64,000 nucleotides of DNA from Anaerotignum sp. MB30-C6 (GCF_030908465.1 NZ_CP133078.1:620001-684000), one strand, 5' to 3'; positions 9,558 to 17,449 are shown, numbered from the stretch's first letter. Translations and numbers: made by a program. Notes: generated by a model not told the origin, from the letters alone.

Positions 9558-9595
9558 ATGGCTGAAAAAAAGAGTAAATTTCAGCCATTTTTTTA
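9558..9595 (+). terminator. Intrinsic terminator between the CheA-like gene and pta
   Basis: A perfect 10-bp stem (9558-9567 with 9579-9588) is followed by a run of T. Confidence 0.88.
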
Positions 9596-9606
9596 TGTCT
9601 TTTCCC

Positions 9607-9635
9607 TTGTACCAGTGGGACATTTTGTTTATAAT
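9607..9635 (+). promoter_or_regulatory. Sigma-A promoter for pta
   Basis: TTGTAC (9607-9612), 17-bp spacer, TATAAT (9630-9635), just after the preceding terminator and 66 bp before pta. Confidence 0.75.
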
Positions 9636-9701
9636 AATAGAGATGTGGGTAACAAAAGAAAATAAAAGAAAATTCTACAATCAATTAGGAGGTTTTTAAC
9701 T

Positions 9702-10703
9702 GTGGATTTTTTGGCATTAATGAAAGAAAAGGCGAAAGCCAATAAGAAAGTAATTGTTTTACCAGAATCTTATGAAAAGAGAAACTTGGAAGCAGCAGCA
9801 GAATGCTTAAAAGATGAATTAGCTGAAATCGTATTAATCGGTAATAAAGATAAAATCATGGAGGCAGCTGGTAGCTTTGATGTTTCTAAAGCAATTTTTG
9901 TTGATCCTGAAAATTACGATAGAATGGACGAAATGGTTGCTAGCCTTGCAGAAGCAAGAAAAAGCAAAGGCATGACTTTAGAAGAAGCAAGAAAGCTTCT
10001 TTTGGATGACTCCATGTTTGCTGGCGTTATGTTGGTTAAAATGGGCGTGGCTGATGGTATGGTTGCCGGTGCAATCCACTCCACAGCAGACACACTGCGC
10101 CCTGCATTGCAGATTTTGAAAACAGCACCCGGAACAGAATTGGTATCTTCTTTCTTCGTTATGGTTACACAGACACCTGAATACGGCGATGACGGTATCT
10201 TGTTGTTTGCTGACTGTGCATTGAACCAGAACCCTACACCTGCTGAGTTGGCTTGTATCGCTGGTGATTCTGCCAAGTCTTATGCTGCATTTGTTGGCAA
10301 AGAAGCAAGAGTTGCTATGCTCAGCCACTCTACAATGGGTTCCGCAAAACATGCGGATGTTACAAAAGTAGTTGAAGCTGTTAAAATTGCCAAGGAAAAA
10401 TACCCTGAAATCAAATTGGATGGAGAAATCCAGTTGGATGCTGCAATCGTAAAAGAAGTTGGCGAATTAAAAGCACCTGAAAGCCCTGTTGCTGGTAAGG
10501 CAAACTGCTTGGTATTCCCTGACATCGATGCTGGTAACATCGGCTACAAATTGGTTCAGAGATTTGGTAGAGCAGAAGCTTTTGGTCCTGTACTGCAGGG
10601 TATTGCAAAACCTGTAAATGATTTGTCCAGAGGTTGCTCCGCAAACGATATTGTAGCAGTAGTCGCTATGACAGCTGTTCAGGCTCACGTAATGGGCAAG
10701 TAA
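9702..10703 (+). CDS. pta: Phosphate acetyltransferase
   Basis: Converts acetyl-CoA and phosphate to acetyl phosphate and CoA. With ackA it forms the substrate-level ATP-yielding acetate pathway of fermenters. It uses a GTG start with AGGAGG nine bases upstream. The 333-aa length is that of the short, regulatory-domain-free Pta. The conserved HSTADTLRPALQ segment is near residue 125 and DGEIQLDAA near 245. The codon choice is strongly biased toward a small set, as expected for a highly expressed gene. ackA follows after 100 bp. Confidence 0.97.
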   Translation: MDFLALMKEKAKANKKVIVLPESYEKRNLEAAAECLKDELAEIVLIGNKDKIMEAAGSFDVSKAIFVDPENYDRMDEMVASLAEARKSKGMTLEEARKLLLDDSMFAGVMLVKMGVADGMVAGAIHSTADTLRPALQILKTAPGTELVSSFFVMVTQTPEYGDDGILLFADCALNQNPTPAELACIAGDSAKSYAAFVGKEARVAMLSHSTMGSAKHADVTKVVEAVKIAKEKYPEIKLDGEIQLDAAIVKEVGELKAPESPVAGKANCLVFPDIDAGNIGYKLVQRFGRAEAFGPVLQGIAKPVNDLSRGCSANDIVAVVAMTAVQAHVMGK

Positions 10704-10719
10704 TTTCCCCTATGTTTCT

Positions 10720-10749
10720 ATCCGCCTTCAATTTTGGAGGCGGTATAAT
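10720..10749 (+). other. Hairpin and TATAAT between pta and ackA
   Basis: CCGCCT (10722-10727) can pair with AGGCGG about ten bases later, and TATAAT follows at 10744-10749. There is no T-run, so it is not a typical terminator. The TATAAT lacks a well-placed -35. It could be a processing or stabilising hairpin, or a weak internal ackA promoter. Confidence 0.35.
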
Positions 10750-10803
10750 ATAGTAAGATATAAACTAGCTTAGAAAAAGGTACATTACAAAGGAGAGAAA
10801 ACA

Positions 10804-12000
10804 ATGAAAATTCTTGTATTGAACTGCGGTAGTTCCTCTTTGAAATACCAGCTTTTCGACATGGAAAATGAAGCAGTATTGGCAAAAGGCCTTTGCGAAA
10901 GAATTGGTATCGAAGGTTCCAAATTAAAACATCAGCCTGCTTGCCAAGACGATGTTATTTTTGAAGATTATTTGGAAGATCACGACGTAGCTGTTAAAAA
11001 AGTTATGGAAGCTTTGACCAACCCTGAGTACGGCGTTGTTAAGAGCATGAAGGAAATTAATGCAGTTGGTCACCGTGTGGTACATGGTGGCGAATACTTC
11101 GCTGGTTCCGTAATTATCGACGATGCTGTAAAAGACGCTTTGGAAAAGTGTAGCGAATTGGCACCTTTGCATAACCCTGCAAACTTAATCGGTATTGCAG
11201 CTTGTGAAAAACTTATGCCCGGTGTAGCACAGGTTGGTGTATTTGATACAGCTTTCCACCAGACAATGCCAGAAAGAGCATACTTGTATGCGATTCCTTA
11301 TGAATACTATGAAAAATATAAAATCAGAAGATACGGTTTCCACGGTACAAGCCACAGATATGTATCTGAAGAGGCAGCAAGAATGCTGGAAAGACCTTAC
11401 GAACAGACAAAAACAATCACTTGCCACTTAGGCAACGGTGGTTCCATCTGTGCAGTAAGAAACGGCAAATCTATTGATACAACAATGGGCTTCACGCCTT
11501 TGGAAGGCCTTGTAATGGGTACAAGAGCTGGTGACGTTGACGCTGCTGTTATCACATTCTTGATGGAAAAAGAAAAATTGACACCTCAGGAAATGGACAA
11601 CATTTTGAATAAGAAATCCGGCGTTTTGGGTATCTCTGGTGTATCCAGTGACTTCCGTGATATCGAAGATGCAAGCGAACACGGCAACGCAAGAGCAGAA
11701 GCTGCTTTAGACGTATTTGCATACAAAGTAGCAAAAAGAATTGGTGCATACGCAGCAGCCATGAACGGCGTTGACTGTATCGTATTTACAGCTGGTTTGG
11801 GTGAAAACTCTGGTTCTACAAGAAGACTGATTTGTGATTACTTGGGTTACTTGGGTGTTCACATTGATTCTTACAATAATTCTTTAAGAGGAAAAGCAAT
11901 GGAAATCTCTGCTTCTGACTCCAGAGTTAGAGTATTGGTTATCCCTACAAACGAAGAATTGGTAATTGCAAGAGATACTAAGGAACTTCTTGACAAATAA
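10804..12000 (+). CDS. ackA: Acetate kinase
   Basis: Converts acetyl phosphate and ADP to acetate and ATP, completing the pta-ackA pathway. The 398-aa length is standard. Visible motifs are the N-terminal [13 protein letters not shown] with the catalytic Asn7, GHRVVHGGE with the substrate-binding Arg, [11 protein letters not shown] with the catalytic His, and [11 protein letters not shown] of the ASKHA ATPase fold. ATG start with AAAGGAGAG upstream. Codon bias matches pta. The last codons contain the -35 of the promoter for the next operon. Confidence 0.98.
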   Translation: MKILVLNCGSSSLKYQLFDMENEAVLAKGLCERIGIEGSKLKHQPACQDDVIFEDYLEDHDVAVKKVMEALTNPEYGVVKSMKEINAVGHRVVHGGEYFAGSVIIDDAVKDALEKCSELAPLHNPANLIGIAACEKLMPGVAQVGVFDTAFHQTMPERAYLYAIPYEYYEKYKIRRYGFHGTSHRYVSEEAARMLERPYEQTKTITCHLGNGGSICAVRNGKSIDTTMGFTPLEGLVMGTRAGDVDAAVITFLMEKEKLTPQEMDNILNKKSGVLGISGVSSDFRDIEDASEHGNARAEAALDVFAYKVAKRIGAYAAAMNGVDCIVFTAGLGENSGSTRRLICDYLGYLGVHIDSYNNSLRGKAMEISASDSRVRVLVIPTNEELVIARDTKELLDK

Positions 12001-12018
12001 GAACCCTTTCAGTATAAT
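11990..12018 (+). promoter_or_regulatory. Consensus sigma-A promoter for yceD-rpmF overlapping the ackA stop
   Basis: TTGACA (11990-11995), exactly 17 bp, TATAAT (12013-12018). Both hexamers are perfect, and the -35 lies in the last codons of ackA. Confidence 0.8.
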
Positions 12019-12047
12019 ATTTTAGGTACGACTATGGGGTGATTTGA

Positions 12048-12554
12048 ATGTTACTTGGAATGGCTCAATTGTTTGGCAAAAATGGGATATCTATGCCAGT
12101 TATGCTAACAGAGCAAATCAATGATACGTCGGATTATCCCGATGTTGTGGAATTTTTGCAGCCTGTAAAGTTAGAGGGAACTCTTAAAAATGAAAATGAA
12201 ATTTTCGTTTTTGAAGCAAAGGGCAATACAGAGGTCAACCTTAGGTGTGACCGTTGTCTTGCACCTGTCAGAAAAGAGCTTTGCTTCGAGATCAAGGAAC
12301 GTTTTGCTCATACAGGCAGAGGAAACGAAGAGACAGAAACTTTTTCGGGAGATCAAATTGATCTTACGGACTTTGTCAAAAGGGGTATCATTACCGCTTT
12401 ACCAATGAAGATTCTTTGCCAAGAGGATTGTTTGGGCCTTTGCTCTATCTGTGGTAAGGATTTAAATGAGGGCGAGTGCGAGTGTGATACAACCTATATA
12501 GATCCGAGGTTTGAAAGTTTAAGGGCTCTTTTCAATGTTGACGAGGAGGTGTAG
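12048..12554 (+). CDS. yceD: DUF177 (YceD/YlbN) family protein
   Basis: A 168-aa protein of the DUF177 family, which almost always precedes rpmF and is implicated in 23S rRNA accumulation and ribosome assembly. The metal-binding-looking cysteine pairs CDRCLAP in the middle and CLGLCSICGKDLN near the C-terminus are characteristic. The strong promoter at 11990-12018 and the tight spacing to rpmF (2 bp) define a two-gene operon. The start follows GGGGTGATTTGA. Confidence 0.92.
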   Translation: MLLGMAQLFGKNGISMPVMLTEQINDTSDYPDVVEFLQPVKLEGTLKNENEIFVFEAKGNTEVNLRCDRCLAPVRKELCFEIKERFAHTGRGNEETETFSGDQIDLTDFVKRGIITALPMKILCQEDCLGLCSICGKDLNEGECECDTTYIDPRFESLRALFNVDEEV

Positions 12555-12556
12555 AA

Positions 12557-12736
12557 ATGGCTGTACCCAAGGGACGAGTGTCGAAATCTAAAAGAGATAA
12601 GAGAAAAGCACAGAGTTGGAAAATTGCAACTCCTAGCTTGGTAAAATGCAGCAAGTGCGGTGAACTGATGACTCCTCATCAGGTTTGCAAGGCTTGTGGT
12701 GCATATAACAAGAAAACAATCATCAAAGTTGACTAA
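12557..12736 (+). CDS. rpmF: 50S ribosomal protein L32
   Basis: A 59-aa zinc-ribbon ribosomal protein with basic N-terminus MAVPKGRVSKSKRDKRKA and two CxxC pairs (C31/C34 and C44/C47), the zinc-binding form of L32. It starts 2 bp after yceD, whose last codons contain the GAGGAGG RBS. It is followed directly by a strong terminator. Length and sequence are typical. Confidence 0.97.
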   Translation: MAVPKGRVSKSKRDKRKAQSWKIATPSLVKCSKCGELMTPHQVCKACGAYNKKTIIKVD

Positions 12737-12747
12737 TGTCAAATCCG

Positions 12748-12778
12748 AAAAGACAGCATATATGTGCTGTCTTTTCTT
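12748..12778 (+). terminator. Intrinsic terminator after rpmF
   Basis: A perfect 11-bp stem (12748-12758 with 12765-12775) closes a 6-base loop and ends in T-rich sequence. Confidence 0.88.
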
Positions 12779-12931
12779 CATATGCATTGCTTTTGAATGG
12801 CTTGCTTATTAAAATGAATGCATTGAATTAGAAGATTGATGAAACAGAGAAAAAAGAAGTCTTGCAAACATTCCTCGTTATGAGTAAAATAAAAATAATT
12901 TAACGGACTTGGGGTAGTACCTGCCTTTCAA

Positions 12932-12952
12932 AGTGAGGCTAACGCTCTCACT
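12932..12952 (+). other. Hairpin upstream of plsX
   Basis: AGTGAG (12932-12937) pairs with CTCACT (12947-12952), with an inner GC/GC step around TAAC. There is no T-run. It lies in a 295-bp gap that otherwise holds no gene and could be part of a leader or an operator. FapR-type control of plsX is known in Bacillus, but I do not recognise its site here. Confidence 0.3.
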
Positions 12953-13071
12953 GAAAACACTGTCTGTTATAAGTAGTATTGTGGATAAAGTACGCATCGT
13001 CTTTGACCAAATACCATTATCGATTTTTATTATACTGAGTACGAGAAATAAGAAAGGAATCAGGTGATTTC

Positions 13072-14064
13072 ATGGATAAAAAAGTAATTGTAGCATTGGA
13101 TGCTATGGGCGGAGACTTAGCACCCATCGAGATTGTTAAGGGTGCTGTGGATGCAGTGAAAGAGTTGAATGTTGAAATTAAGCTTGTTGGCCGTCAGGAT
13201 GCGGTAAATGCTGAGTTGGAGAAATATGAATTTCCGAAAGAACGTATTCAGGTAATCCATGCCGAGGAAGTCATTGGTACAGAGGAAGTTCCCACCACCG
13301 CAATTCGAAGAAAAAAAGATTCTTCTTTGGTGGTTGGGTTAAACCTTGTAAAAAACGGTGAAGCCGATGCTTTTGTTTCTGCGGGAAGTACGGGTGCATT
13401 GCTTACGGGTGCGTTAGTAATTGTTGGACGTATTGAAGGGGTGGAGCGACCTGCCCTGGGTACTTGTCTCCCAACAAAAACAGGTTTTACCTTCCTTTTG
13501 GATAGTGGTGCCAATGTAGATTGTAAGGCCAAATATTTGGAACAGTTTGCAAAAATGGGTTCTGTTTATGTTGAAAATATTTTTGGCAAGGAAAAGCCTC
13601 AGGTTGCCCTTGTAAATATTGGTGCGGAAAAAGAGAAAGGCAATGCCTTGACAAAAGAAGCATACGAATTGCTAGAAGCCAGCGAAGGCATCCATTTTAC
13701 AGGGAATATTGAGCCAAGAAATATTCCTTATGGTGAAGCAGACGTTATCGTTTGTGACGGTTTTGTTGGCAATACTATTTTGAAGCTTTTGGAAGGCTTG
13801 AGCAAAACTTTATTTGAGATTATTAGGGAAGAAATTACTACGGGAGCGTACAAGGTTGCCGCTGCCATGCTGAAAACACCCTTTAGAAATATTAAAAAAC
13901 GTTTTGATTCCGATGAGATTGGCGGGGCACCTTTTATCGGTTTAAAATCCCTTGTGGTAAAGGCCCATGGCAGTTCCAATGCAAGAGCCATAAAGAATGC
14001 TATTCGCCAGTGTGTTTTGTTTACTGAGGCGGATATTGTTGAGAAAATTAAGGATAAGTTGTAA
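13072..14064 (+). CDS. plsX: Phosphate acyltransferase PlsX
   Basis: Makes acyl-phosphate from acyl-ACP for phosphatidic acid synthesis by PlsY/PlsC at the membrane. The 330-aa length is typical. The N-terminus carries VALDAMGGDLAP, the central SAGSTGALLTGALV motif and the C-terminal GAPFIGLKSLVVKAHGSS segment. It starts at ATG 13072 with CAGGTGATTTC upstream. Functionally it links fakA (acyl-phosphate) and acpP (acyl-ACP) in this window. In most Firmicutes plsX is followed directly by fab genes or acpP-rnc. Here a terminator and a 2.2 kb island intervene. Confidence 0.97.
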   Translation: MDKKVIVALDAMGGDLAPIEIVKGAVDAVKELNVEIKLVGRQDAVNAELEKYEFPKERIQVIHAEEVIGTEEVPTTAIRRKKDSSLVVGLNLVKNGEADAFVSAGSTGALLTGALVIVGRIEGVERPALGTCLPTKTGFTFLLDSGANVDCKAKYLEQFAKMGSVYVENIFGKEKPQVALVNIGAEKEKGNALTKEAYELLEASEGIHFTGNIEPRNIPYGEADVIVCDGFVGNTILKLLEGLSKTLFEIIREEITTGAYKVAAAMLKTPFRNIKKRFDSDEIGGAPFIGLKSLVVKAHGSSNARAIKNAIRQCVLFTEADIVEKIKDKL

Positions 14065-14205
14065 TTTTGGGGGGGTTTATGGTGGAGAATAAGTTAATTC
14101 TATTTGCCATAAGTTTCAATGGAGTAAAAGGTGTTAAGTTACAGATAAAAAAGTGATTTTATGGATAACCCTTAAGATAAGAAAGTAAATTTATGATGTT
14201 AGAAA

Positions 14206-14232
14206 AGTCACAATCTCTTTGTGGCTTTTTTT
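14206..14232 (+). terminator. Intrinsic terminator downstream of plsX
   Basis: An 8-bp stem (14206-14213 with 14219-14226, one G-U pair) is followed by seven T. It separates plsX from the island. Confidence 0.8.
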
Positions 14233-14358
14233 GTTTGTTTTCATGGCTATAATGGCTCTATGAAGGACAACAGCAGGTAGAATTAAAAAAAAAACTAAAA
14301 TGAACTACAAATGTAGTTTTTTGTCAATATCTTTTTAGATGATAAAATTGATATTTCA

Positions 14359-14386
14359 TTGACAATATATATATATATATTATGAT
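14359..14386 (+). promoter_or_regulatory. Sigma-A promoter of the plsX-acpP island
   Basis: TTGACA (14359-14364), a 16-bp spacer made mainly of AT dinucleotides, TATGAT (14381-14386). It lies 103 bp before the secreted-protein gene. The AT-repeat spacer length could vary between strains. Confidence 0.65.
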
Positions 14387-14488
14387 TGGGGCAGGAATTG
14401 ACAAGTTCAATGGAGGCCTTCTGTAAGATTTGTACAGTTCTTCTGAGATGATTTATAAAAAGGAATTAGATGACAAGGAGGAACTTTT

Positions 14489-15034
14489 ATGAAGAAAAAT
14501 ATTATAAAACTTTTGCTTTGTGCTATTTGTGTATCAAGTATTAGTCTTCCAGCATATGCAAAGGAGGGTGTGTCTACAAAACCATCACAACAGGAGACGG
14601 AGATTGATACAGTCCGGCCAAGTGCCCATGAAATGGAGAGTAAAAAAGTAAGAATAGGAAAACCGATTAGAAAAACATTTGATTTGGGGGCTGCGGGAGG
14701 ACAGTTGCCAGAAGGGACTAGTTTTGAAGGTGGTACAGGAATGCTTATCTGGCAAGATGGTGGAGAGAGTACCAATTTATCTGTGACTATAGGAGGAGAA
14801 GCTGTTGGTGTTACTCTGGATATTGGAACGGCAGCTTCGGGAGTAGGCGGAAAAGGCATTGATGTACCTGGCGATGGGAAGTTTTATAAACTTGGAGTAA
14901 GAAGGAATGTTAAAATTACAGCTTATAAGTGTTATGAACGATTAGCGGGAACAGACTTGCCTTGGAGATACGTTGGTGTAAATTCTGAAGTAGTACCAAT
15001 GAGCGAATCATTCTATTTGATTGAAGTACGCTAA
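14489..15034 (+). CDS. Secreted protein of unknown function
   Basis: A 181-aa protein with a clear signal peptide: Lys-rich start, hydrophobic core LLLCAICVSSISL and an AYA cleavage site before residue 25. The mature part is Gly/Thr-rich and probably beta-structured, and I recognise no domain. It has no C-terminal anchor. The start has ACAAGGAGGAACTTTT upstream. It is first in an apparent operon with the 15053 and 15477 genes, driven by the 14359 promoter. The predicted location is outside the membrane. Confidence 0.75.
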   Translation: MKKNIIKLLLCAICVSSISLPAYAKEGVSTKPSQQETEIDTVRPSAHEMESKKVRIGKPIRKTFDLGAAGGQLPEGTSFEGGTGMLIWQDGGESTNLSVTIGGEAVGVTLDIGTAASGVGGKGIDVPGDGKFYKLGVRRNVKITAYKCYERLAGTDLPWRYVGVNSEVVPMSESFYLIEVR

Positions 15035-15052
15035 GAAAAAATGGAGGTTGTT

Positions 15053-15451
15053 ATGAGTAATAAACGACGAATAGTAATTATTTTAGTTATTGTTATTTGT
15101 ATATTTCTGATCAAAAAAATAATAGATACACCTGTGTTAGCAGGTTCCTTTTATGGTACATATGCTTATGAAGGATATACAGTAAGCATTTTAGAAGATT
15201 GTGATGATTTTTATATCATGAACCAGATAAGTGATGTCTATATGAAGGGCAAGTACGAAAAAAAATCAGAGAATGTTTATTATTTATCGGGTAACAGCTT
15301 CCAAGGTCAGCAAATAACATTGAAAAATAGAGAATTTCATTTTATATTTGAAGAAGAGGAAATGACATTTAAAAAGATTTCTAATTCGGCTTTCTTAATA
15401 GAAGGAGTAGATGAGCTGGTGGAAAGGTATCAGCAAGAAAAGAAAGTGTAA
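15053..15451 (+). CDS. Small membrane-anchored protein of unknown function
   Basis: 132 aa from ATG 15053, chosen because GGAGG at 15043-15047 lies directly upstream. The in-frame ATG at 15041 overlaps that RBS. The N-terminus is basic (MSNKRR), followed by one strong transmembrane segment IVIILVIVICIFLI. The remaining 100 residues are acidic and would face outside, with a lipocalin-like or PH-like beta pattern (GSFYGTYAYEGYTVSI). It starts 18 bp after the secreted protein. No family recognised. Confidence 0.7.
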   Translation: MSNKRRIVIILVIVICIFLIKKIIDTPVLAGSFYGTYAYEGYTVSILEDCDDFYIMNQISDVYMKGKYEKKSENVYYLSGNSFQGQQITLKNREFHFIFEEEEMTFKKISNSAFLIEGVDELVERYQQEKKV

Positions 15452-15476
15452 CTAATTGAAGACTTATGGAGGGGTA

Positions 15477-15605
15477 ATGTTGATGTTATTCCTTGATCAA
15501 TTGATACAGAACCACCCATTTCTATTTCGCATTTTAGGGACGATAATTCTTTTTTGGCTTTTTTGGATACCCTTTGGTGAACGGTCTATTCAAGGGCTGG
15601 GATAG
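15477..15605 (+). CDS. Very small hydrophobic protein (42 aa)
   Basis: A short gene, ATG 15477 to TAG 15605, with a strong RBS GGAGGGG upstream. The product is one membrane-spanning helix, FRILGTIILFWLFWIPF, with a short polar tail. It lies 25 bp after the 15053 gene and ends 66 bp before a terminator, so it looks like the last gene of the island operon. It could be a small membrane regulator. The RBS, hydrophobic core and position are the only support. Confidence 0.5.
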   Translation: MLMLFLDQLIQNHPFLFRILGTIILFWLFWIPFGERSIQGLG

Positions 15606-15670
15606 CTAATTGAATATGTGAAAGAAAGTTGGAAGAACATGCCAAAGTAATGGCAACATGTGCTAAGCAA

Positions 15671-15700
15671 AACGCCCATCCTTCGGATGGGTGTTTTTTT
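15671..15700 (+). terminator. Intrinsic terminator inside the plsX-acpP island
   Basis: A stem of about ten base pairs centred on CCATCC-TTC-GGATGG is followed by seven T. The sequence straight after the T-run (GCCGAAAA) is repeated after the terminator that precedes acpP. Confidence 0.88.
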
Positions 15701-15734
15701 GCCGAAAAATTGGAGGAAAATGAAGTTTTACCAC

Positions 15735-15860
15735 TAGATATCGTAGAACAGTTGAATGTGGATAAAGACCTTATCTTCAAACAGTTTTGGCAGACTTAGG
15801 TGCAAATTCCTTGGATTTATTTCAGATTATTTCTGCGTTAAAAGAAACCTTTGATGGAGG
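15735..15860 (+). pseudogene. Frameshifted duplicate of acpP
   Basis: This segment is a degraded copy of acpP at 16266. GAACAGTTGAATGTGG is identical in both, and the core from the phosphopantetheine site onward (near 15803-15840) differs by one base in about 37. Small deletions in between shift the frame, so the N-terminal half ends at a TAG near 15797. The Ser attachment site survives, but the preceding Asp has become Asn (ANSLD instead of ADSLD). The reading frame continuing at 15787 is therefore not an intact ACP. Upstream flanking sequence (GCCGAAAA, GAAAATGAAGTT) is shared too, so the duplication included the leader. Confidence 0.8.
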
Positions 15861-15864
15861 ATAT

Positions 15865-16023
15865 ATGGTAAATGATATGATACTTTTGGACTTAATGTCT
15901 TTTTTGGATACAAACCCTTTTTATAAGTATTTAATCTTATTTATGGTTATATTTCCTTTGGTTAAAAAGTTTGCAAATTATTTGGTGAAGATTTATATGG
16001 AACACAAAGATGATCATAAATGA
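15865..16023 (+). CDS. Small membrane protein fused downstream of the ACP remnant (52 aa)
   Basis: ATG 15865 follows GGAGG at 15856-15860 with short spacing. The 52-aa product has one hydrophobic helix, YKYLILFMVIFPLV, then a basic/polar tail. The same frame is open upstream into the ACP remnant, so it could instead be read as a 78-aa hybrid from 15787. I prefer the shorter start because of the RBS. It resembles the 42-aa protein at 15477 in size and layout (an NPF or HPF motif just before the helix). Function unknown. Confidence 0.45.
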   Translation: MVNDMILLDLMSFLDTNPFYKYLILFMVIFPLVKKFANYLVKIYMEHKDDHK

Positions 16024-16122
16024 AAACCTCTAATTCAGACAAATTAAGATTTTAGACAGTGATAATATTAAGATAGAATATTTAGAATGATGTTTCTGAA
16101 GTTTAAGATTTAGCAATGTGAA

Positions 16123-16154
16123 AAAATATCTGCCTAGATGGTGGATATTTTTTT
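16123..16154 (+). terminator. Intrinsic terminator upstream of acpP
   Basis: AAATATC near 16124 pairs with GATATTT ending near 16150, extended by four inner pairs with two G-U. Seven T follow. Confidence 0.7.
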
Positions 16155-16200
16155 GCCGAAAAAACCACCTTAAAGTTTTATAAATTTTTATCATTTTCTA

Positions 16201-16229
16201 CTGACAAAAGGGGATAAATGGGTTATAGT
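16201..16229 (+). promoter_or_regulatory. Probable sigma-A promoter for acpP-rnc
   Basis: CTGACA (16201-16206), 17-bp spacer, TATAGT (16224-16229), 37 bp before acpP. Confidence 0.6.
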
Positions 16230-16265
16230 ATTGAAAGAAAATGAAGTTATCAGGAGGTTATAAAA

Positions 16266-16496
16266 ATGGATGAATCAGTAGTAATGAATGTGATTGCAGA
16301 ACAGTTGAATGTGGGTGTGGAAACGTTATCCCCAGAAACAGTTTTTGCAGATTTGGGTGCAGATTCCTTGGATTTATTTCAGATTATTTCTGCGTTAGAA
16401 GAAACTTTCGACATGGAATTTGAAAACGATGATGCAGAAAAAATCAAAACAATTGGTGATGCCATCACTTATATTAAAAATGTATTGGAGAACTAA
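16266..16496 (+). CDS. acpP: Acyl carrier protein
   Basis: A 76-aa acidic four-helix carrier of acyl chains in fatty acid synthesis. Ser34 in ADSLD is the 4-phosphopantetheine attachment site. Strong RBS AGGAGG upstream. The residues after the site read LFQII rather than the common VVEL, a variation in helix 2, the face recognised by partner enzymes. It is followed 2 bp later by rnc, the usual acpP-rnc pair. A degraded copy lies 0.5 kb upstream. Confidence 0.93.
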   Translation: MDESVVMNVIAEQLNVGVETLSPETVFADLGADSLDLFQIISALEETFDMEFENDDAEKIKTIGDAITYIKNVLEN

Positions 16497-16498
16497 GT

Positions 16499-17194
16499 AT
16501 GAATCATTTAAATCTGGAAGAGTTCGAGCGAAAGATAGAGTACTCTTTTTCGGATAAAAGTCTGTTGGTTTTAGCATTGACCCATAGCTCTTATGCCAAT
16601 GAAATGAAAAAGGGCAGCCACGAAAATAATGAACGCTTAGAATTCTTAGGCGATGCTGTTTTGGATATGGTGGTAAGTGAATATATGTATCGTTTTTTTC
16701 CTGAAATGCCTGAAGGTGAATTAACAAAACTACGGGCGGCCGTGGTCTGTGAGACATCCTTGGCATTCCTATCCCGCAAGCTGGGTTTGGGGCGTTGTAT
16801 TTTGCTAGGGAAGGGCGAGGAGAGTACAGGGGGAAGAAATCGAGACTCTATTTTAGCCGATGCTTTTGAGGCCATTATCGGTGCAGTTTGTATTGATGGT
16901 GGAATCGAGGTGGCGAATCACTATGTGATGCGTTTTATGGAAGAGCAGATAGAGCATACAAAAAGCAATTTTAGAAGTTTGGATGGTAAAACGCATTTAC
17001 AAGAGGTCATCCAAAAAATAAGCAAGATACCTTTGCAATATAAAATTGTGGACGAGCAGGGGCCTGACCACAATAAGCTTTTTGTAGCTGAAGTCACCCA
17101 TGATGGGCGTCTTTTAGGTAAGGGCAGTGGCCGAAGTAAGAAAGAAGCAGAGCAAAATGCTGCAAATAACGCATTGGAGCATATGAACGGTTAA
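16499..17194 (+). CDS. rnc: Ribonuclease III
   Basis: Double-strand-specific endoribonuclease for rRNA and mRNA processing. 231 aa. The RNase III signature ERLEFLGDAVL is at residues 45-55, with the second acidic pair in the DAFEAIIGAV segment near 120. A C-terminal dsRNA-binding domain spans about 155-229 and ends in GRSKKEAEQNAANNAL. The start ATG 16499 lies 2 bp after acpP with GGAGAACTAAGT upstream. The smc and ftsY genes that often follow are absent, and a terminator ends the unit. Confidence 0.97.
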   Translation: MNHLNLEEFERKIEYSFSDKSLLVLALTHSSYANEMKKGSHENNERLEFLGDAVLDMVVSEYMYRFFPEMPEGELTKLRAAVVCETSLAFLSRKLGLGRCILLGKGEESTGGRNRDSILADAFEAIIGAVCIDGGIEVANHYVMRFMEEQIEHTKSNFRSLDGKTHLQEVIQKISKIPLQYKIVDEQGPDHNKLFVAEVTHDGRLLGKGSGRSKKEAEQNAANNALEHMNG

Positions 17195-17227
17195 TATCGG
17201 CATATGCTCGAGGGCGCTGTATAAAAT

Positions 17228-17258
17228 ACTCCGATGGTGTTTCTATCGGAGTTTTTTT
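17228..17258 (+). terminator. Intrinsic terminator after rnc
   Basis: A perfect 8-bp stem ACTCCGAT/ATCGGAGT (17228-17235 and 17245-17252) is followed by seven T. Confidence 0.88.
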
Positions 17259-17449
17259 ATATATTATGAGTTGTTTTGTGGAATAGAGGTTACCTTTGTT
17301 CTAAAGAACTTACTACATTCATAAAACTTTTTAGAATGTATCGAATAAAGAAACTGATTTGGAGAGGCACTGAAAGCATAGTTTTTCCACAGGGGCCCTA
17401 TAAAAGCATTGGTTTGTCTTTTTTTACACATAATATGGATGTAATGGCA

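Noticed and set aside
13003..13036. TTGACC and TATACT upstream of plsX as a promoter
   Set aside because: The hexamers are 22 bp apart, too far for sigma-A. No better pair was found.
14365..14380. AT dinucleotide run as a possible phase-variable repeat
   Set aside because: It is only about eight units and forms the promoter spacer. Without strain data there is no reason to claim variation, though it is noted in the promoter entry.
15787..16023. 78-aa protein read as an acyl carrier-like/membrane hybrid
   Set aside because: The N-terminal 25 residues come from the frameshifted acpP copy and there is no RBS before 15787. I annotate the remnant and the shorter 52-aa frame separately.
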